A stretch of DNA of 64,000 bases from Hyphomicrobiales bacterium (lineage in GTDB: Bacteria; Pseudomonadota; Alphaproteobacteria; Rhizobiales; HXMU1428-3). The stretch lies in NCBI GenBank assembly GCA_021775425.1, contig JAJFHX010000004.1, positions 1 through 64,000 on the forward strand, read 5' to 3'. How positions within the stretch are numbered: the stretch's first letter is position 1; each line of letters begins with the position of its first letter. This document shows, one piece after another, positions 49,947 to 59,012 of the stretch. Under the pieces are notes generated by a model. The model searched no databases. It was given only the letters and a program-made list of their open reading frames with translations, and had not been told where the DNA came from. A program made the position numbers and the translations under genes.

Positions 49947-50630
49947 TCAGCCATTATAACGGTAGTGACCGGTGATTTTGAAGCTGAACAGGTCATCATC
50001 CAGTTTTGGTCCAAGGCCGATGTTGTGAATGATCATCGGTGCACCGGAGGTGCCGACCTTATCTGAGACAATGGCGATATGATCGCGGGAGGAAATGGCT
50101 TTATCGAGATAGTAGGTGACGATATCACCGGGTTTATAGTCAGCGGGGTTATCGGTGACAGGTAATTTCCGGCCATAGCGCGTGAAGAATTTTTCCAGCA
50201 CTTTGACACGGCGGTGAGCAATGTTTCTATCGCCGCCCATTTTCTGGTGAACATCTTTTTGCAAATCAATGCCAATGGCTCGATATGCTCGAATGATGAC
50301 GTCCGTGCAAACGCCAAAATGGGCCGGGACATCGCCATTGGGGTATGGAATTTTGAAATATTGCGGGTTATAGATGACGAGGTTCTTGGTTCGCTCTAAG
50401 GCGGCGTCAGCGAGGCGCTGTTGCACGGTTTTTTTTGACTGGGATTGTGTTAGTGCCGCGCTGTCGCCAAAAAGGCGGCTCGGCTCTTGTTCTGACTTTT
50501 CTTTTTGCTGGGTCTCAGTTTCCTCTTTCTGGCTTTTCGTTTTTTCTTGAGCTTCAGTTGCAAAAGCGATGACCGTTAATGGAAAAATCACCAGGCTGAC
50601 GAATAATGATAAAGTGGAAAAAATTTTCAT
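49947..50630 (-). CDS. DUF1287 domain-containing exported protein
   Basis: NLVIYNPQYFKIPYPNGDVPAHFGVCTDVIIRAYRAIGIDLQKDVHQKM ... YKPGDIVTYYLDKAISSRDHIAIVSDK. The listed ORF starts at 50702. Confidence 0.93.
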   Translation of the reverse strand: MKIFSTLSLFVSLVIFPLTVIAFATEAQEKTKSQKEETETQQKEKSEQEPSRLFGDSAALTQSQSKKTVQQRLADAALERTKNLVIYNPQYFKIPYPNGDVPAHFGVCTDVIIRAYRAIGIDLQKDVHQKMGGDRNIAHRRVKVLEKFFTRYGRKLPVTDNPADYKPGDIVTYYLDKAISSRDHIAIVSDKVGTSGAPMIIHNIGLGPKLDDDLFSFKITGHYRYNG

Positions 50631-50813
50631 GTTTAGACAGGCCTTCTGATTTGTCTTGAGACACAGCATGATGCCGCCAGATTGTGGCAGGCTTTCTAGC
50701 ATTCAATTCTAATGATTAGGTGTGTTTTCAGGGCGAAATGTCAAGTCTGATCAGGTTATACTTGTTTTTCTTAATGGCTTAGTAGCCGATAGTACTGCAA
50801 ACTACGCTACAGC

Positions 50814-52145
50814 TCAGGCTGACAAAACCTGATGCTGGTCGGTTTTGTTTTGATTATGAATCAGATGTTTTTCCAGTTCCTGAAACAGTTCTTCGCCGCG
50901 GAACGGTTTTGAGATATGGCCCTTCATACCGGCTTCGGCATATAGCTGGATCTGATCTTCCAGTACATTCGCGGTGAGTGCAAGGATGGGCGGCAAGGCT
51001 TTACCTTCTGAAAGTCTGATCAATTCTCTGGTTGCTGTGATGCCATCCATTTTTGGCATCATGATATCCATCAGGATAAGGTCGTAAGGTTTGGCTTCTT
51101 CACTCGGATCAGTCGGCTCGATTTGTTTTCCCATCAGCTCAAGTGCTTCTTCGCCATTGTTGGCGATATCAAAACTTAAACCAAATTTTTCAAGGTAGGT
51201 TTTGATCAGCATCTGATTAAGCTGGTTATCTTCAACAACCATGACATGGCCCTGAAGTGTTGTTTCCTGCTCTATCTTAGAGCTGGCATTGTTGGTCATT
51301 TCAGAGTGGTTTGTGGCTTTTTTCGCCCTGAAAGTGAACCAGAAACAGCTGCCAACATCACTGCGGCTGTTATATGCCATGGTCCCACCCATGCGCTCGG
51401 CCAGTTTTCGGGAAATGCAAAGGCCAAGACCACTGCCACCAAACTTAGTCTGAATGGAGTTGTTGGCCTGAGCAAAGGGGGTGAATATATTTTGCTGCTC
51501 GCTCTTGCTCATGCCGATGCCAGTATCCTGCATCTCAACGCGGATCAGATATTCATCAACCGCGTTTTCGATTTTAATGGCACTCAGTTTGAGGCTGATC
51601 CTGCCTTTTTCGGTAAATTTAAGAGCGTTGTTCGCAAGGTTGTTAATGATCTGAGACAACCTGCTCTGATCGCCGATGATGAATTCGGGGCACGACGTTT
51701 CTATTTCAAGGGTGAATGCCAATCCCTTTGCTTCTGCTCTTGGCTGAATAGAGGCGGTCGCGGTTTGCAGGAACTTTGCCAGTTCGATTTCGCCTTGCTC
51801 CAGTTTTACTTGACCTGATTCAAGACGAGCAAAATTGAGAATGTCATCCGTTAAGATTGCAAGGTTATTAGCGGCCAGTTGCAGGGTTTTGGCGTATTGC
51901 TGCTGGTTTTCATTCAGGCCGGTTAATTGCAACAGCTCAACCATGGACATGACGGCACCAATCGGCGTTCTGATTTCATGGCTGACTGTTGCCAATAGTT
52001 CTGAATTTGCCTGTTCGCGCTGTTTTAGCTCTGCGATCTGCTGATGTAATTCAGCATTCTCAGCTTCAAGCTTCTGAATTTCTGTCTCAGATGCAGTTTC
52101 AGTGGGGTTGGCACTGATGGGACTGCTGTCTTGCTCTGTCGTCAT
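50814..52145 (-). CDS. Soluble hybrid histidine kinase (coiled coil, HisKA, HATPase, receiver)
   Basis: ELLATVSHEIRTPIGAVMSMVELLQLTG; NLANNALKFTEKG; GSGLGLCISRKLAERMGG; receiver MVVEDNQLNQMLIKTYLEKFG ... LILMDIMMPKMDG; no obvious TM segment. Confidence 0.94.
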   Translation of the reverse strand: MTTEQDSSPISANPTETASETEIQKLEAENAELHQQIAELKQREQANSELLATVSHEIRTPIGAVMSMVELLQLTGLNENQQQYAKTLQLAANNLAILTDDILNFARLESGQVKLEQGEIELAKFLQTATASIQPRAEAKGLAFTLEIETSCPEFIIGDQSRLSQIINNLANNALKFTEKGRISLKLSAIKIENAVDEYLIRVEMQDTGIGMSKSEQQNIFTPFAQANNSIQTKFGGSGLGLCISRKLAERMGGTMAYNSRSDVGSCFWFTFRAKKATNHSEMTNNASSKIEQETTLQGHVMVVEDNQLNQMLIKTYLEKFGLSFDIANNGEEALELMGKQIEPTDPSEEAKPYDLILMDIMMPKMDGITATRELIRLSEGKALPPILALTANVLEDQIQLYAEAGMKGHISKPFRGEELFQELEKHLIHNQNKTDQHQVLSA

Positions 52146-52271
52146 TTTACGCCTTTACGCTCAATAGAGGCAAACAAAGTCTGCCTGTATTGAAATTGAG
52201 ACTAAGCAAAAGCAGTTAAATTCAGCTTTAATTTCGTGGTTTGCCAGTCGTAAAAGAGCCGTGAAAGCAAT

Positions 52272-53198
52272 TTATGGTAAATAAGTGCTTAAGGCGCTCG
52301 CCCCTTTTTCAGCGGCGTTTCTGATTTCACTGGCGGTCAGGCCTTCTGCTCTTAGCTCAAAAAGGCTTTTATGGGCTTTGGATTTGGAAAGTTTACCTTC
52401 TCTGCTCATGACCAGGTCATGATGATGATAGGAAGGGACTAAGTAACCCAGATTAATCTGCAAGATGCGGTGCACATCTGTTGCTGCTTCAAGATCCACC
52501 CCGCGGCAAATATGGGTGATGCCTTCAAGATGATCATCTACGACAACCGAGAGATGGTAGCTGGTTGGCACATCTTTTCTGGCGATGATGACATCACCCC
52601 AGCGCGACGGGTTGAGCATTTCATGGTGCCTGGCTTGCTGCTGCTCGTTTCCATTGATTTCAAAAGTCTCACAGCGGAGGTCGCCGCCAGTCAGATGCTG
52701 TGCGCGAGATAGAGCTTTATCCATATGCAGGCGCAGGGAGTAAGGCTCGCCAGCCATTATTCTTTGCTTTGCAGCTTCATCAGGGAGGTGTTTGCAGAGC
52801 CCGGGGTAAAGCAAGGCCCCATCCGGGTCTCTCTTGATCTCAGCCGGGTTTTGAGCTGACCAGTATGATTTGATATCGCCCCGGCTGGCAAAACAGGGAT
52901 ATAACAAACCAAGTTCATTCAATTGATCAATCGCCGATTTATAATCTGCCATATGCTTTGATTGTTGGCGAACCGGTTCAGGCCAGGAAAGTCCCAGCCA
53001 GTGCAGGTCGCGGTAAATCGCGGCGATGTATTTTTGCTGCGAGCGGGCTTTGTCAATATCTTCAATGCGCAATCGGCAAACCCCGTTCAGGTTTTTTGCG
53101 GCTTGTTGGTTCAGTAATGCGGAATAGGCATGGCCCAGGTGCAACAGGCCATTTGGGCTGGGAGCAAAGCGAAAAGTCGGTGTTTTAGCTGTTGACAC
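52272..53198 (-). CDS. gluQRS: Glutamyl-Q tRNA(Asp) synthetase
   Basis: FRFAPSPNGLLHLGHAYSALLN; RIEDID; MSREGKLSKSKAHKSL; short form without anticodon-binding domain. Confidence 0.94.
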   Translation of the reverse strand: MSTAKTPTFRFAPSPNGLLHLGHAYSALLNQQAAKNLNGVCRLRIEDIDKARSQQKYIAAIYRDLHWLGLSWPEPVRQQSKHMADYKSAIDQLNELGLLYPCFASRGDIKSYWSAQNPAEIKRDPDGALLYPGLCKHLPDEAAKQRIMAGEPYSLRLHMDKALSRAQHLTGGDLRCETFEINGNEQQQARHHEMLNPSRWGDVIIARKDVPTSYHLSVVVDDHLEGITHICRGVDLEAATDVHRILQINLGYLVPSYHHHDLVMSREGKLSKSKAHKSLFELRAEGLTASEIRNAAEKGASALSTYLP

Positions 53199-53395
53199 GG
53201 CTGTGTTGACCTTTATTGCTCTTGATGATACAAGCTTTTATGAGTTTTCGCCGCTCTTGCATTTTTATGCCGGGCGGCTTTGCTTTTAACGCGTATCACC
53301 TCTGCGCTATAGCTTCTTTTTGAGAGAAGCCTGTTAGATTGGGTAAATACAGCGGTATTTTCACTTAAAGATTGATATAACGAGGATTAGCCCTC

Positions 53396-53662
53396 ATGGC
53401 CAATACTAAATCGGCTAAAAAAGCCATTCGTAAAATTGCTCGTAAGACAGCAGTTAATAAAAATCGCCGGAGCCGTATGCGCACTTATATTCGCCAGGTT
53501 GAAGAAGCTATCACAGCTGGTGACCAATCCGTTGCTCAACAAGCTCTTGTGGCTGCACAACCAGAAATTATGCGGAGTGCTCAAAAAGGCATTTTACATA
53601 AGAACAGTGCTTCACGGAAAATTTCCCGGCTCTCTGCACGGATCAAAGCCCTTAGCGCGTAA
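53396..53662 (+). CDS. rpsT: 30S ribosomal protein S20
   Basis: [39 protein letters not shown] ... [23 protein letters not shown]. Confidence 0.98.
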   Translation: MANTKSAKKAIRKIARKTAVNKNRRSRMRTYIRQVEEAITAGDQSVAQQALVAAQPEIMRSAQKGILHKNSASRKISRLSARIKALSA

Positions 53663-53720
53663 GCTAATCGAAGGGATTTGCGGTCATTGTGCTGAGTCAC
53701 TGAACGTTGTTGCAAATTTG

Positions 53721-53752
53721 AAACACCCGGCCAAAGCCGGGTGTTTTTTTTT
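53721..53752 (+). terminator. Rho-independent terminator after rpsT
   Basis: AACACCCGGCCAAAGCCGGGTGTTTTTTTTT. Confidence 0.95.
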
Positions 53753-55801
53753 ATGCCTCGGAACCAGCTAATTCACCCTTGAATCAATGTATTATAAGTT
53801 AAGTGTGGAGATTCCCTGTTTTTGCCCATTTAGGGCTTTTTGATGAGGCAAAATTTATTTTGTGTTTAATAAAAAACTCTGCTTGACAGATTCTCAAATT
53901 AACTCCGATCACAGAATGGTTAAAAAATTATTGAATCACAAGAAGTTGGTTCAATGGGCCAAAAAATGATGCTCGTAAAAGGTTAATTTTCTGCGCGCAC
54001 TCAACCTCTCCAAAACGCCTTATCGGGTCGCTGGCGGTCTTGTCAGGGCAGAGGGGCGTGTGTATAGTTAATTTCATCCGAGGGGCAACTATCTTCTCAC
54101 CGAAAGTATCAAACATATAATTCTAGTAAACATGCGTATTCATCATCCTTTGCACAGCAGAGGGGTGAAAGCGATGCAGTATTGTCGTTATGCAGATCTA
54201 TCTGCTTAACATCTGTTTGCATTTCGAATACTTGAGTTATTTCTGTTGCTACTTTATTTGAACGTGCGATGGTCGATATTTTAGAGTATTTACTTAAGGA
54301 ATACTCTGGCGGGCTGGTTGTTGTTTTGCATTTCTGGTTGTTGGGAATTGAAAAATGAAAAAGTTAATATTCTGGCATGAAACTGCATAGTTGTTAACTT
54401 TTACGGTTATTGAGTGTGGTGAATATTTTTGTTTCAGTGGCCATAATTTTTGGCAAATGAGACCATAAATATGACGATTATTGAGGGTAATTTATTAAGA
54501 CTGATTCGTTTTGACAGCTAAAGACATGATCAAACACAAGCTTTGATCAGATTTGCTGACAGGTGTGAATTTGATGATCAAAATCTGATCTCTGGTCTAC
54601 ATTTTTGAAGGTTTTATGCCAGTTGACGAATTTATAAAAATGTTTGGGATTTTTAAGTGGTTTTGAATTGAGTTTACGGGTCTTTACGAGGTAACGGCTT
54701 TAAAAAAAGGATTGGCAGTCTTGAATAGCTTACCTTCCTTTTAAACTGAGGAACGTTTCTCATGTTTGTGACCGAATTCTTAGTGGCTTAGTTTTGTGAG
54801 TTGTACGACTTAAGCCTGAAATGACAGACGAGTTAACAAGAGGGAGGGAATTTTTAAACTTTTGGATCTTTTGAGGCAGCGTATGTTGCTTAACCAGGTT
54901 GAATTTTACAAACCGGTATTAATTTCACGCTTTTTCGTGAGTTAATTTTCATTTCGGGAGTTGGTTAAGCGCAATTGTCAAAGAGGCCCGGTGTGTTTTC
55001 ACAGCGATGACAATGTAAATTTATATGTATTGAAAATGGAACTGATGTCTTAAATTTTAAAACCAGCTCTGATCAAATGCTAAAGCCTGATAGTTTCAGG
55101 TCATTCTGATCAAATCTGCTGGTATCATAATAGACGGTGTTTCTTTCAATATGGCTGTATCAAGAACTTGTTTTTTCATTTTGGTTATTTCAAAAGACCA
55201 TTGGCATGGTTGGCTGGCATCTCCAGATAGTGAAAAAATAAACTGAATTTAACAGGATGAGGGGGCTTTCAGATTTTTTATTGATGGGTTTATTTTCAAA
55301 AGGATTAAAGCGTTGTGCTTTTAAAGCTTTTGGTTATTTGCTCTGAAAAATGAATTCTGTGAGTTGCTAATTCTGAGTTTTGAATTTTTGGTTTGCTGAA
55401 ACGATTGAAAGATTTTGAGCTTTGGGGCTCATAAGATATGCACAATTCTGGTGAGGGTAACTGAGCTTCCTCGCTCTGTGCTATCCAGCCAATCTCTCAA
55501 TTAATTCATTTAAAATAAAATAACAGCTAACCCGTTCAAAACTTCATTGATTTCAGTTCTGATACATCACCAGGATCATATTTATCAGCGTCTGAATTAC
55601 AGGCGCTCATGTTCATCTCTCTGATTTCACATTGAGGTATCTTCTTACAAAATCTAGTTGCAGCTCTTTTTTATGCTGGATGACTGCTGTCTGTGTCTGA
55701 TGTGTTGAGACCAGTTTTAGCAGGCGAAAGATTAAGTCCATTAGTTTTGTTTTTTAGCACCGAATTTTTGAATTCATTCGCTTCATGAGTTCTGTGTTTT
55801 T

Positions 55802-55882
55802 GCGTTTCGTAAATGTTGCGTTTTAGTGCATTTCGCGTTCCGTACATTTTGCGTTCCGTACATTTTGCGTTCCGTGCTGTGG
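55802..55882 (+). repeat. Five tandem ~16-bp GCGTTYCGTACATTTT-like units upstream of dnaA
   Basis: Units begin at 55802, 55818, 55835, 55851 and 55867; units 3 and 4 are identical (GCGTTCCGTACATTTT). Confidence 0.92.
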
Positions 55883-55938
55883 CCTCACTTTAAAAAGTGA
55901 TTGGACGGAATTGAGTGACAACGAGGGTAGGCCAATTC

Positions 55939-55976
55939 ATTGACCAGATAAAAGTCAATCAATTGACCAAATAAAA
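55939..55976 (+). repeat. ATTGACCARATAAAA direct repeats just upstream of dnaA
   Basis: ATTGACCAGATAAAA (55939-55953) and ATTGACCAAATAAAA (55962-55976); the interval also contains GTCAATCAATTGAC, a palindrome with a 2-nt centre. Confidence 0.9.
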
Positions 55977-55998
55977 ATAGCCGGAATGGCTACAACAA

Positions 55999-57459
55999 AT
56001 GGGGTATTTAATTTTGAATCAGGACAAAGGACAGGTATGGAGCCGGGTAGCTGCGCGTTTGCGCGCAGAACTTGGCGAAGAAGTGTTTATGAGCTGGTTT
56101 GGCAGAGTTGAATTCGAGAGCCTCGAGGGCGGGGTTCTGAAGCTTTCTGTGCCAACACGTTTTTTAAGAAAATGGCTCGTTTCACACTATTACGACCGTG
56201 TACACAACGCATCATCCGAAGAATTTAAAAAATCAGAAGACGTGGTTAGTTCTGTCGCGTTTAGCGTTCGTCAACCGATTGCAGTAAAAGACACCGGTGA
56301 AGTGGATGTGAGCACAAAGCCAATAGGGCCGAAAAAAGGCAATGTCGGTATCACCAATCAAAGCAGTGTATTTAATGACGGCAATCATGAAAACTACACT
56401 GAATATGAAGGGTTTCAGGGGTCTCCCCTTGATAAACGCTTTACATTTGAAGGGTTTGTGACAGGTGGATCTAACCGCCTGGCTTATGCGGCTGCAAAGC
56501 AGGTTGCTGAAAGCCTTGGTCAGAACTTGCGGTTTAATCCATTGTACATTCACTCTTCAGTCGGGCTTGGTAAAACCCACTTACTGCACGCCATTGCCTG
56601 GGATGTGACACGGCGCAATAGTGATGCAAGGGTGCTGTATCTTACGGCTGAGCGGTTCATGTACAGTTTTATTGATGCGTTAAAGACCAGAGACGCTATG
56701 GCGTTCAAAGACAAATTGCGCGGCATTGATATTCTGTTGATTGATGATATGGAGTTTTTGCAGGGCAGAGCCACTCAACAGGAATTCGGGCACACGCTCA
56801 ACTCGCTAATTGATGGCAACAAACAGGTTATAGTTGCTTCAGACAGAGCACCAACACAGCTGGAAAGTCTTGACGCACGGATGCGCTCAAGGCTGGGTGG
56901 CGGCCTGGTGGTTGAAATTGAACCACTTGACTTTGATCTACGTTCGCAAGTGCTGCGGCATCGGATCAATGAAAAAATCGCCGAAGACCCGAAATTTGTT
57001 GTCCATGAAGAGGTGATTAACTTTCTGGCTGACAGGCTGACTGAAAGCGGACGGGAACTTGATGGGGCGGTGAACCGGATCTATGCAAACTCTCAGTTTA
57101 CTTCTGAGCCGATTACCCTAACCGCAGTTGAACATATCATTCGTGACCTGATGTGCTCGAAAGAGCCGAGACGGATCAAGATTGATGATATTCTGCGGGT
57201 GATCTCGCGGCATTATGGCGTGAGCCGGGGTGATATACTATCTGAGCGCCGTAACCGGTCTATTGTTTTGCCGCGTCAGGTCGGGATGTACCTCGCCAAG
57301 CGGTTAACGGCCCGGTCACTGCCTGAAATCGGCAGGCGTTTTGGCGGGAGAGATCACACGACAGTGCTTCATGCCATTCGCAAGATTGAGAAAGAACTTT
57401 CTGGCAATCAGACTCTTCGAGAAGACCTTGGTGTGCTTGAAAGATTGCTGAAAGACTAG
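55999..57459 (+). CDS. dnaA: Chromosomal replication initiator DnaA
   Basis: VWSRVAARLRAELGEEVFMSWFGRVEFESLEGG; NPLYIHSSVGLGKTHLLHAIAWD; ILLIDDMEFLQGR; FGGRDHTTVLHAIRKIEKEL. Confidence 0.98.
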   Translation: MGYLILNQDKGQVWSRVAARLRAELGEEVFMSWFGRVEFESLEGGVLKLSVPTRFLRKWLVSHYYDRVHNASSEEFKKSEDVVSSVAFSVRQPIAVKDTGEVDVSTKPIGPKKGNVGITNQSSVFNDGNHENYTEYEGFQGSPLDKRFTFEGFVTGGSNRLAYAAAKQVAESLGQNLRFNPLYIHSSVGLGKTHLLHAIAWDVTRRNSDARVLYLTAERFMYSFIDALKTRDAMAFKDKLRGIDILLIDDMEFLQGRATQQEFGHTLNSLIDGNKQVIVASDRAPTQLESLDARMRSRLGGGLVVEIEPLDFDLRSQVLRHRINEKIAEDPKFVVHEEVINFLADRLTESGRELDGAVNRIYANSQFTSEPITLTAVEHIIRDLMCSKEPRRIKIDDILRVISRHYGVSRGDILSERRNRSIVLPRQVGMYLAKRLTARSLPEIGRRFGGRDHTTVLHAIRKIEKELSGNQTLREDLGVLERLLKD

Positions 57460-57501
57460 GTGTTACTCAGTTTCTCAACTGATGTTTTAAATTTAATCAT
57501 C

Positions 57502-57534
57502 AAAGCCGGCCCATAAATTTCTGGGCCGGCTTTT
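57502..57534 (+). terminator. Rho-independent terminator after dnaA
   Basis: AAAGCCGGCCCATAAATTTCTGGGCCGGCTTTT. Confidence 0.93.
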
Positions 57535-57780
57535 GTTGTGTTTTCAGGGCTGTTTCCTAAATTCATCAAGGCTTTGTCAGTGTGACCTTGAGCCTGATTT
57601 TGACTTATAATCAGGCAATTTGCTCTGTTTACAGTTTATTTTCCCTGTCGAATTGGCGCTGTTATTAGAAACGTGTATATATTCTTGGCGGGTTTGAGAA
57701 AAACTGTTGCAAATTGACCTTTAAACAGGTTCAATTGCGGACCCAAAGCGGATCAACTGATCACTCCTGAAGTCTCAAGT

Positions 57781-57810
57781 CCTCTGGACGAAAATCCTGT
57801 GGACGAAAAT
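57781..57810 (+). repeat. Tandem 15-bp repeat CCTSTGGACGAAAAT upstream of dnaN
   Basis: CCTCTGGACGAAAAT followed directly by CCTGTGGACGAAAAT. Confidence 0.9.
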
Positions 57811-57837
57811 CTTAAATAAATTAAGCGGAACAAACAG

Positions 57838-58953
57838 ATGCAACTTGTCATTGAAAAAAGCGCTCTTCTTAAAGCTCTTAGCCATGTTACGTCCATTGTC
57901 GAGCGGCGAAATACCATTCCGATTTTATCAAATGTGCTGTTGGTTGCTTCTGGTGACCATCTTTGCCTGACTGCGACTGATCTTGAGCGTGAAGTGATTG
58001 AGAAGGTTCCTGCCAAAATTTCCAGCGAAGGTGGCACGACCGTTCAGGCGCATGTGCTACATGATATTGTGCGCAAATTGCCCGACGGCGCCGAAGTTGA
58101 GCTGACACGCGGCGACGATGACCGGGTGATGCTGACAGCGGGCAAAGGGCGTTATGATTTGCAAGCTCTGCCATCTGATGACTTTCCTGAGCTTAGCACC
58201 GATGATCTCAGTCATAAGTTCACCTTGAAGGCAACTGACCTCAAGCACTTAATTGAAAAAACCAAATTTGCTATTTCAACTGAAGAGACCCGTTATTACC
58301 TCAATGGTATTTATCTGCATGAGGCTGAGAATGACGGGACAGCAATGCTGCGTGCCGTTGCAACAGACGGACACAGGCTGGCGCAGGTTGAAGTGGAACT
58401 GCCATCTGGGGCAGCCGGCCTGCCGGGCGTGATTATCCCCCGCAAAACGGTTGGTGAAGTGCAGCGCATGGTTGCTGACGCTGAAGGTGATGTCACGGTT
58501 GAGATGTCAGACGCGAAAATCAGATTTTCCGTCGGTGATCTGGTGATGACATCTAAACTGATTGACGGCACTTTCCCGGATTATAACCGGGTGATTCCAA
58601 CAGCCAATGACAAAGCGCTTTCCGTTTCACGGGAAGTTTTTGCCAAAGCAGTTGACCGGGTCTCGACCCTTTCTTCTGACCGGGGCCGGGCTGTTAAACT
58701 CAATCTGACGGATCAGCGGCTGGTGCTGACTGTTAACAACCCTGACAGTGGCAGTGCAACTGAAGAGATTACGGTTGAATATAATGATGAACCGCTTGAG
58801 ATCGGCTTTAATGCCCGTTACCTGATGGACATTACCACTCAACTTGAAAGCGACACTGCAAACCTTCTACTGGCAGACCCAGGTTCTCCGACTATGGTCA
58901 GGGATGGCAGTGAAATGTCTGCTCTTTATGTGCTTATGCCGATGCGTGTTTAG
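57838..58953 (+). CDS. dnaN: DNA polymerase III beta subunit (sliding clamp)
   Basis: MQLVIEKSALLKALSHVTSIVERRNTIPILSNVLL ... TDGHRLAQVEVELP ... MPMRV C-terminus. Confidence 0.98.
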   Translation: MQLVIEKSALLKALSHVTSIVERRNTIPILSNVLLVASGDHLCLTATDLEREVIEKVPAKISSEGGTTVQAHVLHDIVRKLPDGAEVELTRGDDDRVMLTAGKGRYDLQALPSDDFPELSTDDLSHKFTLKATDLKHLIEKTKFAISTEETRYYLNGIYLHEAENDGTAMLRAVATDGHRLAQVEVELPSGAAGLPGVIIPRKTVGEVQRMVADAEGDVTVEMSDAKIRFSVGDLVMTSKLIDGTFPDYNRVIPTANDKALSVSREVFAKAVDRVSTLSSDRGRAVKLNLTDQRLVLTVNNPDSGSATEEITVEYNDEPLEIGFNARYLMDITTQLESDTANLLLADPGSPTMVRDGSEMSALYVLMPMRV

Positions 58954-59012
58954 TTTCGTTATGTGCTTTAACTGCGCGAGAGATGTAATGCTTCAAGGAT
59001 CAACACCCCTTT

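Larger units (their letters stand above)
53760..55998. other. ORF-poor intergenic region between rpsT and dnaA; candidate oriC/dnaA regulatory region
   Basis: Only one short ORF (53928-54116) in the track here, and none from 54117 to 55998; T-rich; several short repeats immediately upstream of dnaA. Confidence 0.45.

Noticed and set aside
45499-53198. Defence island or toxin-antitoxin system between the two hybrid kinases
   Set aside because: Genes are comM, a DUF1287 protein and gluQRS; no toxin, nuclease or defence signature was seen.
53928-54116. 62-aa minus ORF in the rpsT-dnaA gap
   Set aside because: No recognisable domain or convincing start context; treated as chance.
54200-55600. 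CtrA sites (TTAA-N7-TTAA) in the pre-dnaA region
   Set aside because: Several TTAA motifs occur, but the pairs I checked had wrong spacing (N3 or N5).
53760-55998. Consensus DnaA-box cluster proving oriC
   Set aside because: No perfect TTATNCACA was found by eye, so the origin is only a hypothesis.
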